A DNA stretch of 12,020 nt from Fusobacteriaceae bacterium (GTDB lineage Bacteria; Fusobacteriota; Fusobacteriia; Fusobacteriales; Fusobacteriaceae): positions 1 to 12,020 of the forward strand of contig JAFGUR010000033.1 of assembly GCA_016938425.1 (NCBI GenBank), in the 5' to 3' direction. A model generated the notes under the pieces. It saw nothing but the letters and a program-made list of their open reading frames with translations. It made no database searches and was not told where the DNA came from. Of the stretch, positions 1 to 6,239 are shown in pieces. Numbering within the stretch: position 1 is the stretch's first letter; every line of letters begins with the position of its first letter. Position numbers and translations under genes: made by a program.

Positions 1-652
1 ATAGTAAACACATTGTAAAAAAATTAGAAAATTTTAGTATATTTAAACTTAAAGAAATAAAAATCCCAGTTTTTTGATTAATGTAATCTATTTTATCATT
101 TATTATTTTGCTTATTAAATTTGAGAAAAAAATGGCAATAGGGAATAAAAAAACTATAGATACATAATCAGTTATTTTTCTAAAAATATTTCTTGAACTA
201 TCAACCTTCCAAATAGCATTAAAAGAATATTCTATTAATGAAAATATTCTAATTATAGCCCAAATTAAAGAAATGAAAGCTACAATAGTAATAATCCCTT
301 CTTTAGTATGAGTTATAGCTTCGGTAAAAGATAAAATATAATCATAAGCTTTTGAATCTATTGGAAGTAAATTAAATAAAGAGTTTATGATTAAATCCTT
401 AAATCCTAAAAGACTAGCAATACTCATTATAATTGCTAGAATAGGAATAAAAGAAAAAATAGAATAAAAACTAAGATTCGAAGACCAAAGACTAGAATTA
501 CTAATATGAAAGTTCTCAGTAGTTAAAACTAAAAGTTTAAAAATTTTTTTAATCTTAGAACTTGAATCTGAATATTTGATATTTTTTTTGTTTTTAATAA
601 ATTTTTTAAGAACAAGAAATTTGTTATATAAATTTTGATATTTTGATTTCAT
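1..652 (-). CDS. YihY/BrkB-family integral membrane protein, partial (C-terminus beyond left edge)
   Basis: Reading leftwards from the ATG at 652-650 the frame stays open for 217 codons to the window edge. A good ribosome site (AAGGAGA, complement of 661-667) precedes the start. The protein has a basic N-terminal tail of about 40 residues, then hydrophobic segments at about 59-83, 119-141 and 163-181. The first carries the SxxLSFYSIFSFIPILA-type sequence, and residues 138-165 (SLIEYSFNAIWKV, later RKITDY) match the pattern of the YihY/BrkB family, long mis-annotated as ribonuclease BN. Members are about 280-430 residues with six or so membrane helices; their role is poorly defined, with transport or envelope functions proposed. 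It lies downstream of the barrel gene at 770-1372 but is separated from it by a terminator, so it probably has its own promoter; only a weak -10 (TATAAG, 676-681) is visible. Family assignment is by pattern recognition only. Confidence 0.8.
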   Translation of the reverse strand, partial: MKSKYQNLYNKFLVLKKFIKNKKNIKYSDSSSKIKKIFKLLVLTTENFHISNSSLWSSNLSFYSIFSFIPILAIIMSIASLLGFKDLIINSLFNLLPIDSKAYDYILSFTEAITHTKEGIITIVAFISLIWAIIRIFSLIEYSFNAIWKVDSSRNIFRKITDYVSIVFLFPIAIFFSNLISKIINDKIDYINQKTGIFISLSLNILKFSNFFTMCLL

Positions 653-712
653 AATAAATCTCTCCTTAGAAAATACTTATAATGTTTGAGTATTTAAAAA
701 ATATAAATGAAA

Positions 713-737
713 AAGTGATTGAACATCTCAATCACTT
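713..737 (-). terminator. Intrinsic terminator of the outer-membrane protein gene
   Basis: A perfect 10-bp inverted repeat (713-722 and 728-737, arms AAGTGATTGA and TCAATCACTT) encloses a 5-nt loop. On the minus strand the hairpin is followed by TTTCATTTATATTTTTT, a U-rich tail suitable for rho-independent termination of the gene ending at 770. The plus-strand side has ATAAAATTTTTTA, so weak bidirectional action is possible, but no plus-strand gene needs it. Confidence 0.8.
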
Positions 738-769
738 ATAAAATTTTTTATGCATACAATTTTTAAGAA

Positions 770-1372
770 TTATTTGAACCAAGGAAGTTCAAAACGATAT
801 CCAGCAGTAATATTGATTGAACTATGTTTTACACTTTTAGTTTCTTGAGAATTTCCATTATCAGGATTTATGAAAGTTACTTGAGTTTCTTGAATGCAAT
901 AAGACAAGTCCCCAACAACATTACCATATTCTAATCCTAGCCCTAATCCTGTGTAAATTCCAGGTTTAACTGAAAGAGCCCAATCATAATTTCCAATTGT
1001 ATTATACGACATTCCTAGATAGTATTTACCATAAAATGTATACTGTCCAACTTCAGGGAAAGTATATTTGGCAACACCATAAATGTGTAATGAATTAAAT
1101 AAATGCATAGAATCACTTGAATTTGTTGAATATATACTTCCTTTAGCAGGAGAATTGTATTTGTAGCCAAATCCTAGTCCTACCTCTGTTGTATCGCTAG
1201 CTTCGTATAGTCCTTCAGCACCAAAATTGTAACTAATAGAACCACTATATCCACCGCCAGAAATATCATATTTATCCATTAATGACAATCCTGCCTTAGT
1301 TTCTAAGTTTATAACAGCAAATGTATTAGAAAAAATTAAGGTAAATATCCCTAAAAATATAATTTTTTTCAT
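770..1372 (-). CDS. Small outer-membrane beta-barrel protein with signal peptide
   Basis: The product is 200 residues. It begins with a clear signal peptide (MKKIIFLGIFTLIFSNTFA, probable cut after Ala19). The rest is rich in Gly, Tyr and alternating hydrophobic/polar stretches typical of transmembrane beta-strands, for example the segments around residues 63-72, 138-158 and 184-196. It ends in AGYRFELPWFK, an aromatic-rich final strand like those recognised by the BAM complex, although the last residue is Lys rather than Phe. The size suits an eight-stranded barrel of the general OmpA-barrel/outer-membrane beta-barrel type; no OmpA-like peptidoglycan domain or autotransporter passenger is present. 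The ribosome site AAGGAG (complement of 1384-1389) lies 11 nt before the ATG. It has its own promoter (1458-1486) and terminator (713-737), so it is a single-gene unit diverging from rimP. The specific ligand or function cannot be read from the sequence. Confidence 0.8.
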   Translation of the reverse strand: MKKIIFLGIFTLIFSNTFAVINLETKAGLSLMDKYDISGGGYSGSISYNFGAEGLYEASDTTEVGLGFGYKYNSPAKGSIYSTNSSDSMHLFNSLHIYGVAKYTFPEVGQYTFYGKYYLGMSYNTIGNYDWALSVKPGIYTGLGLGLEYGNVVGDLSYCIQETQVTFINPDNGNSQETKSVKHSSINITAGYRFELPWFK

Positions 1373-1457
1373 AAAAATATAAGCTCCTTTATAGAAAATT
1401 TCTTTAATTAATTTGATTATCGGTAAATAAGAGTAAAAAGTTAAGTCTACATAAAGT

Positions 1458-1486
1458 ATTTTATATTAAAACTGTTAAGATTTCAA
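1458..1486 (-). promoter_or_regulatory. Predicted sigma-70-type promoter of the outer-membrane protein gene
   Basis: On the minus strand TTGAAA (complement of 1481-1486) and TAAAAT (complement of 1458-1463) are separated by exactly 17 bp. The match is 4 of 6 for the -35 and 5 of 6 for the -10. Transcription would start near 1450, giving a leader of roughly 80 nt before the ATG at 1372. In DNA this AT-rich such matches also arise by chance. Confidence 0.5.
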
Positions 1487-1502
1487 TAGAATTAATAAAG
1501 TC

Positions 1503-1531
1503 TTGCTAAAAATGTAAAAATATGATAAACT
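1503..1531 (+). promoter_or_regulatory. Predicted promoter of the rimP-nusA-infB operon
   Basis: TTGCTA (1503-1508) and TAAACT (1526-1531) are spaced by 17 bp, with TATGA immediately before the -10 giving an extended-like context. Predicted initiation near 1538 would place the start about 12 nt before the leader hairpin at 1550. It is the best candidate in the divergent region, but the -10 is only a 4-of-6 match. Confidence 0.4.
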
Positions 1532-1549
1532 TTATAAAGAAATAAAAGC

Positions 1550-1585
1550 GAAAAAGTGGACTCTTCAAGGTCCGCTTTTTCTTTT
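1550..1585 (+). promoter_or_regulatory. Terminator-like leader hairpin upstream of rimP (candidate attenuator)
   Basis: GAAAAAGTGGAC (1550-1561) pairs over 12 bp with GTCCGCTTTTTC (1570-1581), with one G-U pair, around the 8-nt loop TCTTCAAG. The 3' arm carries five T residues and is followed by TTTT (1582-1585). In form this is an intrinsic terminator placed before the first gene of the operon, not after a gene. An upstream AAAAGCG (1544-1550) is complementary to CGCTTTT in the 3' arm (1573-1579), so a competing pairing is possible. Comparable hairpins are, to my knowledge, common before rimP in Bacillota. Whether this one attenuates, protects the mRNA end or ends stray transcription is not shown by the sequence. 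Confidence 0.6.
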
Positions 1586-1591
1586 AAAAAA

Positions 1592-1600
1592 GAGAGGTGA
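1592..1600 (+). promoter_or_regulatory. Ribosome binding site fixing the GTG start of rimP
   Basis: GAGAGGTGA closely matches the 16S-complementary GGAGGTGA and ends 4 nt before GTG 1605. There is no nearby in-frame ATG at a better distance, so the GTG start is favoured. The site lies just 3' of the leader hairpin. Confidence 0.7.
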
Positions 1601-1604
1601 ATTA

Positions 1605-2072
1605 GTGAATATTGAAAATGTAGTAGGGGAAGTTGAGAAAATTATAGCTCCTCATATAAACGAAATGAACCTTGAACTTGTTGATGTGGAATATATTCAA
1701 GACGGAGCATATTTTTACTTAAGAATTTATATTGAAAAAATTGATGGAGAAGTAAGTCTTGAAGATTGTGCAAGTTTTAGCAATTTAATTGAGGAAAAAG
1801 TAGATACTTTAATTGAAGATAAGTTTTTCTTAGAAGTTTCTTCTCCAGGATTGGAAAGACCTTTAAAAAAAGAAAAAGATTTTGAAAGATTTGTTGGGAA
1901 AAAAATCAAAATAATTTCAAAAAATAAAATTCAAGATTCTAGAAATGTTGAAGGTTATCTTGTAAAATTTGAAAATGAAGTTGTTTTTTTGGATATTGAT
2001 AATGAAGTTTATGAAATAAGATTTGAAGATATAAAGAAAGCAAATCTTGTATTTGATTTTAAAGATTTTTAA
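1605..2072 (+). CDS. rimP: Ribosome maturation factor RimP
   Basis: RimP (formerly YlxS/YhbC) binds the free 30S subunit in the cytoplasm and helps late assembly around the S12 and central pseudoknot region. The 155-residue protein has the family's two-part build: an N-terminal alpha/beta domain (about 1-85) and a C-terminal SH3-like barrel (about 86-153). The hallmark LEVSSPGLERPL stands at residues 76-87 at the domain junction, followed by KKEKDFERFVGKKIKI. Length is normal for the family. The start is GTG with a strong ribosome site. It is the first gene of the operon and is followed 15 bp later by nusA, the near-universal rimP-nusA pairing. Expression probably depends on the promoter and hairpin just upstream. 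Confidence 0.95.
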   Translation: MNIENVVGEVEKIIAPHINEMNLELVDVEYIQDGAYFYLRIYIEKIDGEVSLEDCASFSNLIEEKVDTLIEDKFFLEVSSPGLERPLKKEKDFERFVGKKIKIISKNKIQDSRNVEGYLVKFENEVVFLDIDNEVYEIRFEDIKKANLVFDFKDF

Positions 2073-2087
2073 ATCAGGGAGGAAAAA

Positions 2088-3140
2088 ATGAAAGGAAAAG
2101 ATCTAAAGATTTTTTTAGAGGCATTAGACGTACTGGAAAAAGAAAAAGGAATCTCTAAAGAAACTCTTTTAGAAACTATAGAACAAGCGTTACTAGCTGC
2201 TTATAAAAAAAATTATGAAGAAGACGGAAATGTAGAGGTTTCTATAGATAGAAAAACAGGAGATATTATAGTTTTATCAACTAAAGAAATAGTAGAAGAA
2301 GTTTTAGATAAAGCTTTAGAAATTTCATTGGAAGATGCTTTGAAAGTAGATAAAAATGCCCAAATGGGTGATTTTATTAAGGTAGAAGAAAAATGTGATG
2401 AATTTAAAAGAAATGCAATTCAAAATGGGAAACAAATAGTTATACAAAAAGTTAGAGAAGCTGAAAGAGTTGGAGTTTATGAAAACTTTAAGTCTAAAGA
2501 GCATACAATTATTAATGGAATAATTAGAAGAATTGATGAAAGAAAAAATATTCATATAGAATTTGATAAAACAGAAGCTATATTACCTATGACAGAGCAA
2601 TCAATTGCTGATAGATATAGAGTAGGGGAAAGAATTAAAGTTTATGTAGTTGAAGTTGAGAAAAAATCAAAATTCCCTAAAATAGTGATTTCAAGAAAAC
2701 ATGAAGATTTCTTAAAAGAATTATTCCGTATTGAAATTCCTGAAATTGATGATGGAACAATTGAAATAAAATCTGTAAGTAGAGAAGCAGGAAGTAGAGC
2801 TAAAGTTGCAGTATATTCAACTCAAGATGGGTTAGACACAGTTGGTGCATGTATTGGGCAAAAAGGACAAAGAATAAAAACTGTTGTAGATGAATTAAAT
2901 GGTGAAAAAATTGATATAATTGAGTGGGTAGAAGATAAATCTGAATTTGTAAAAGCTAGTTTATCACCAGCACAAGTAAAATCAGTTGAAATATTGGAAG
3001 ATGGAGTAACAGCAAGAGTTGTAGTTCATCCAAGCCAGTTATCTTTAGCTATTGGAAAATCAGGGCAAAATGCAAGACTTGCTGCAAAACTAACTAATAT
3101 GAGAATAGACATAAAAACTGAGGCAGAAAATAATGATTAA
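2088..3140 (+). CDS. nusA: Transcription termination/antitermination factor NusA
   Basis: NusA binds RNA polymerase near the RNA exit channel and modulates pausing, termination and antitermination. The 350-residue protein shows the N-terminal polymerase-binding domain (about 1-125), an S1 RNA-binding domain (about 133-203), then two KH domains: the first with REAGSR (232-237) and GACIGQKG (253-260), the second with HPSQLSLAIGKSGQNARLA (314-332). It stops right after KH2, so it lacks the acidic repeats found at the C-terminus in E. coli; this short form is usual in Bacillota and some other phyla. A strong AGGGAGG lies just before the ATG. The stop overlaps the start of the next gene by 8 bp (ATGATTAA), which suggests translational coupling. 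Confidence 0.97.
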   Translation: MKGKDLKIFLEALDVLEKEKGISKETLLETIEQALLAAYKKNYEEDGNVEVSIDRKTGDIIVLSTKEIVEEVLDKALEISLEDALKVDKNAQMGDFIKVEEKCDEFKRNAIQNGKQIVIQKVREAERVGVYENFKSKEHTIINGIIRRIDERKNIHIEFDKTEAILPMTEQSIADRYRVGERIKVYVVEVEKKSKFPKIVISRKHEDFLKELFRIEIPEIDDGTIEIKSVSREAGSRAKVAVYSTQDGLDTVGACIGQKGQRIKTVVDELNGEKIDIIEWVEDKSEFVKASLSPAQVKSVEILEDGVTARVVVHPSQLSLAIGKSGQNARLAAKLTNMRIDIKTEAENND

Positions 3141-3648
3141 ACCTCAAAGAATGTGTATAGTTTGTAGGAAAAGTATAGATAAAGATAAACTTTTTAGAAT
3201 GGTTGAAAATGAGGGGAATTATATTTTTGACGAAAAGCAAACGATGCAATCTAGAGGAATTTATGTTTGTGAAAGCTTAAATTGTTTAGAAAAATTATCT
3301 AAACATAAAAAATATAAAGTTCTTATGAAAGACTTAGCTGAAATAGCAAGTAGAGCAAAAAAAAGAGAAAATAAACTCATGAATTCTTTAAAAATGATGA
3401 AAAATAGTAAGACAATGACTTTTGGAATGGAGCTAGTTCAAGAAAACATAGCGAAGGTGAATCTTATTATATTGGCAAAAGATTGTAATAAAAAAAATAC
3501 AGATAAAATTCTAAGTATTTGTAAAGAGAGAAATATTAGATATATTATTACTGCGTCTAAAAAAGAATTAGGAGAAGTATTTTCTAAGGAAGAGATTAAT
3601 GTACTAGGCGTAATGGATAAGAAGTCTGCACAAGGTCTCTTAGATTGA
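3133..3648 (+). CDS. Fused YlxR (DUF448/RnpM) and L7Ae-like RNA-binding protein
   Basis: One 171-residue reading frame joins two proteins that Bacillota usually encode as neighbouring genes between nusA and infB. Residues 1 to about 75 are YlxR-like: QRMCIVCRK with Cys8 and Cys11, RGIYVCES at 41-48, and further Cys46 and Cys51. In Bacillota YlxR (RnpM) has been linked to RNase P modulation and to gene regulation. Residues from about 80 to 171 resemble the L7Ae/YlxQ fold: KLMNSLKMMKNSKTMTFGMELV, then VNLIILAKDCNKKNTDKI, IRYIITASKKELGEVF and VMDKKSAQGLL. That fold typically binds kink-turn RNA. The linker is Lys/Arg-rich (73-83). The gene begins inside the nusA stop and ends 15 bp before infB. 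No internal stop or frame change is seen, so the fusion is real as read. Its exact RNA target is unknown to me. Confidence 0.88.
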   Translation: MIKPQRMCIVCRKSIDKDKLFRMVENEGNYIFDEKQTMQSRGIYVCESLNCLEKLSKHKKYKVLMKDLAEIASRAKKRENKLMNSLKMMKNSKTMTFGMELVQENIAKVNLIILAKDCNKKNTDKILSICKERNIRYIITASKKELGEVFSKEEINVLGVMDKKSAQGLLD

Positions 3649-3649
3649 C

Positions 3650-3657
3650 AGGAGGTG
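3650..3657 (+). promoter_or_regulatory. Ribosome binding site fixing the TTG start of infB
   Basis: AGGAGGTG is an almost ideal Shine-Dalgarno sequence, 6 nt before TTG 3664. The encoded MRVHELAKQYG start is where IF2 N-terminal domains normally begin. Together they make the rare TTG codon the best start. Confidence 0.8.
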
Positions 3658-3663
3658 TAAGAT

Positions 3664-5850
3664 TTGAGGGTACACGAATTAGCGAAACAGTATGGGAAAA
3701 GTAATAAAGAGTTTTTAGATATTATCAAAAATCTTGGAATAGAAGGTAAAAGCCATCTTTCAGGGCTTACAGAGGAAGAGGAACTGACTATAATAGAAGG
3801 ACTAGAAGAAAAAAAATCAAGTAAAAAAGAAGAAAAAACAGAAAAAAAATCTAAAAACAATAAAAAACAAGAAATTATAAAGGAAGCAGTTGAAGAAGAG
3901 ATAGAAATAGAAGAATATATCGAATTAGAAGAGAAATTAGATAGTAAAAGTAATAAAAATAAAAACAAAAAAGCAAAAAGTAAAGAAAATAATGATAGTA
4001 AAAGATTTGCTAAAGGTGTTAAAGGTAAAAAAAGCTTTGCAACAGAAGTTCAAGAAGATAAAGGTATCGAAATAAATGAACTTGGAGATAAAGTTATAAA
4101 AGTAAAAGAAGAATTATCACTTAAAGAACTTGCAGAAAAAATGAAAGTTAATCCTACAGAACTTATAAAAAAACTATTTATGAAGGGACAAATGTTTACA
4201 ATAAATAGTCCTATTTCAATTGAATTGGCTGAAGAATTGGCAATTGATTATGATATTTTAATTGAAATAGAGCAAGAAGAAGAAAGAAGTTTTGGAGAAG
4301 CGTTTAATCTTGAATTAGAAGATTCAGCAGATGAATTAGTTGAAAGACCTCCAATTATAACAATAATGGGACATGTTGACCATGGGAAAACATCTCTTTT
4401 AGATACTATTAGAAAAGCTAATGTTGCTGATGGAGAAGCTGGTGGAATTACACAAAAAATTGGGGCATACCAAGTTGTAAAAAATGGTAAAAGAATAACA
4501 TTTATTGATACACCAGGTCATGAGGCCTTTACAGAAATGAGAGCTAGGGGAGCTGGAGTAACTGACATAGCTATATTAATAGTAGCAGCAGATGATGGAG
4601 TTAAACCTCAAACAGTAGAAGCAATATCTCATGCAAAAGAAGCAGGAGTACCAATAATAGTTGCTATTAATAAAATTGATAAACCTGGTGCAGATCCAAT
4701 GAGAGTAAAAACAGAACTTTTAGAATATGGATTGATTGCTCCAGAATGGGGTGGAGATATTGATTTTGTTGAAATATCTGCTAAACATAATCAAAATATC
4801 GATGAATTATTAGAAACGATTCTGATTCATTCAGAATTATTAGATATGAAAGCAAATTCTAACAAAAGAGCTAAAGGTGTAGTTTTAGAATCAAGACTTG
4901 ATCCAAAATTAGGACCAGTAGCAGACGTTTTAATTCAAGAAGGTGAATTAAAAATAGGAGAAATATTCGTAGCTGGTGAAGCTTACGGAAAAGTTAGAGC
5001 CTTAATAAATGATAAAGGTGATAAAGTTCAAAAAAGTGGACCATCTTCACCTGTAGAAATATTAGGATTTAATAGTGTTCCTAGTGCAGGAGATGTACTT
5101 TATGGAATCATGAATGAGAAACAAGCGAAAACAATCGTTGAACAAGTTGAAAAAGAAAGAAAATTAAGAGACCAAAACAGAAAGAAACATATAACTCTTG
5201 AATCAATCTCTCAACAAATGGATGATAAAAAAATTAAAGAACTTAAACTTATTATTAGAGCCGATTCAAAAGGTTCTATAGAAGCTTTAAGAGAATCTTT
5301 AAATAAATTATCAACAAGTGAAGTTGCTGTAAATATTATACAAGCAGCAGCAGGGGCAATTTCAGAAGGAGATATTAAACTAGCTGAAGCTTCAGATGCA
5401 ATTATTATAGGGTTCCATGTTAGACCAACAACAAAAGCTATGAAATTAGCAGATGATGTTGGAGTAGAAATAAGAACTCGTAATGTAATTTATCATATAA
5501 CAGAAGAAATAGAACAAGCTTTAACAGGGATGCTTGACCCAGAATATAGAGAACAATATCTTGGAAGAATTGAAATTAAAAAGATATTTAAAGTTAATAA
5601 AGTTGGGAACATAGCAGGATGTGTTGTTGTTGACGGTAAAGTTAAGTCAGATTCAAATATCAGAATTTTAAGAGATGGAGTTGTTATCTATGATGGTAAA
5701 TTAGCTTCGTTAAAAAGATTCCAAGATGATGCTAAGGAAGTTGTTTCAGGGCAAGAATGTGGTCTAGGTATTGAAAACTTTAATGATATTAAAGAAGGAG
5801 ATATAGTAGAAGCATATGCAATGGAAGAGATTAAGAGAACACTTAGATAA
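3664..5850 (+). CDS. infB: Translation initiation factor IF-2
   Basis: IF-2 is the GTPase that brings initiator fMet-tRNA to the 30S subunit and promotes subunit joining. The protein has 728 residues. Residues 1-48 form an IF2-N helical domain (RVHELAKQYGKSNKEFLDIIK). Residues about 50-135 are a low-complexity Lys/Glu/Asn-rich linker. A second IF2-N domain follows at about 150-205. The GTPase domain has G1 GHVDHGKT (236-243), the GGITQKIGA switch, G3 DTPGH (282-286), G4 NKID (336-339) and G5 SAK (372-374). Beta-barrel domain II, the alpha/beta domain III and the fMet-tRNA-binding C-terminal barrel follow, ending KRTLR. All GTPase motifs are intact. Length is typical of low-GC bacteria and shorter than the E. 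coli long form. It starts with TTG behind a strong ribosome site. rbfA follows after 27 bp. Confidence 0.97.
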   Translation: MRVHELAKQYGKSNKEFLDIIKNLGIEGKSHLSGLTEEEELTIIEGLEEKKSSKKEEKTEKKSKNNKKQEIIKEAVEEEIEIEEYIELEEKLDSKSNKNKNKKAKSKENNDSKRFAKGVKGKKSFATEVQEDKGIEINELGDKVIKVKEELSLKELAEKMKVNPTELIKKLFMKGQMFTINSPISIELAEELAIDYDILIEIEQEEERSFGEAFNLELEDSADELVERPPIITIMGHVDHGKTSLLDTIRKANVADGEAGGITQKIGAYQVVKNGKRITFIDTPGHEAFTEMRARGAGVTDIAILIVAADDGVKPQTVEAISHAKEAGVPIIVAINKIDKPGADPMRVKTELLEYGLIAPEWGGDIDFVEISAKHNQNIDELLETILIHSELLDMKANSNKRAKGVVLESRLDPKLGPVADVLIQEGELKIGEIFVAGEAYGKVRALINDKGDKVQKSGPSSPVEILGFNSVPSAGDVLYGIMNEKQAKTIVEQVEKERKLRDQNRKKHITLESISQQMDDKKIKELKLIIRADSKGSIEALRESLNKLSTSEVAVNIIQAAAGAISEGDIKLAEASDAIIIGFHVRPTTKAMKLADDVGVEIRTRNVIYHITEEIEQALTGMLDPEYREQYLGRIEIKKIFKVNKVGNIAGCVVVDGKVKSDSNIRILRDGVVIYDGKLASLKRFQDDAKEVVSGQECGLGIENFNDIKEGDIVEAYAMEEIKRTLR

Positions 5851-5877
5851 TTAGCTCATAGAAAGAAGTGAGTAGTC

Positions 5878-6228
5878 ATGAATAAAAAAAGATTAGCAGG
5901 AATAGAAAAAGAAATGTCTAGACTTATTTCACAGTTACTTTTTGAAGAAGTTAAAAATCCTAAATTGGATTGTATGATTTCTATAGTAAGAATAAAAATA
6001 ACTGATGATTTAAGATATGCAGATGTTTATTTTAGTCCTTTAGCTTACAGTGGAAAAGAAATAAAAAAAGAATCTGTTGAAGAAGGATTGAATGAAGTAA
6101 AAAGATTTTTAAGAAAAAGAATCGGAGAAGAATTAAATTTAAGATTCGTACCTGAAATTAGGGTAAAAATAGATGATAGTATTGAGTATGGAGTAAAAAT
6201 TTCTAAGATATTGAATGAAATTAAGTAG
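5878..6228 (+). CDS. rbfA: 30S ribosome-binding factor RbfA
   Basis: RbfA is a small KH-fold protein that binds the immature 30S subunit and assists 16S rRNA 5'-end processing and cold adaptation. The product is 116 residues, the normal size. Family features visible are the N-terminal KRLAGIEKEMSRLISQLL helix, VKNPKLDCMISIVRIKITDDLRYADVYFSPL (residues about 26-56), and the C-terminal LRFVPEIRVKIDDSIEYG run (about 88-105). The ribosome site is moderate (GAAGTGAG upstream of ATG 5878). It follows infB, the usual partner in most bacteria. In Bacillota the next genes are commonly nrnA or truB; here it is recJ, 11 bp downstream. Confidence 0.95.
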   Translation: MNKKRLAGIEKEMSRLISQLLFEEVKNPKLDCMISIVRIKITDDLRYADVYFSPLAYSGKEIKKESVEEGLNEVKRFLRKRIGEELNLRFVPEIRVKIDDSIEYGVKISKILNEIK

Positions 6229-6239
6229 AGTGATATCTT

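Noticed and set aside
3438..3968. 176-codon serine/phenylalanine-rich frame on the minus strand across the fusion gene and infB
   Set aside because: The Ser/Phe/Leu-rich composition is the complement of Lys/Glu-rich codons in the IF-2 linker. It crosses two real genes and shows no family motifs.
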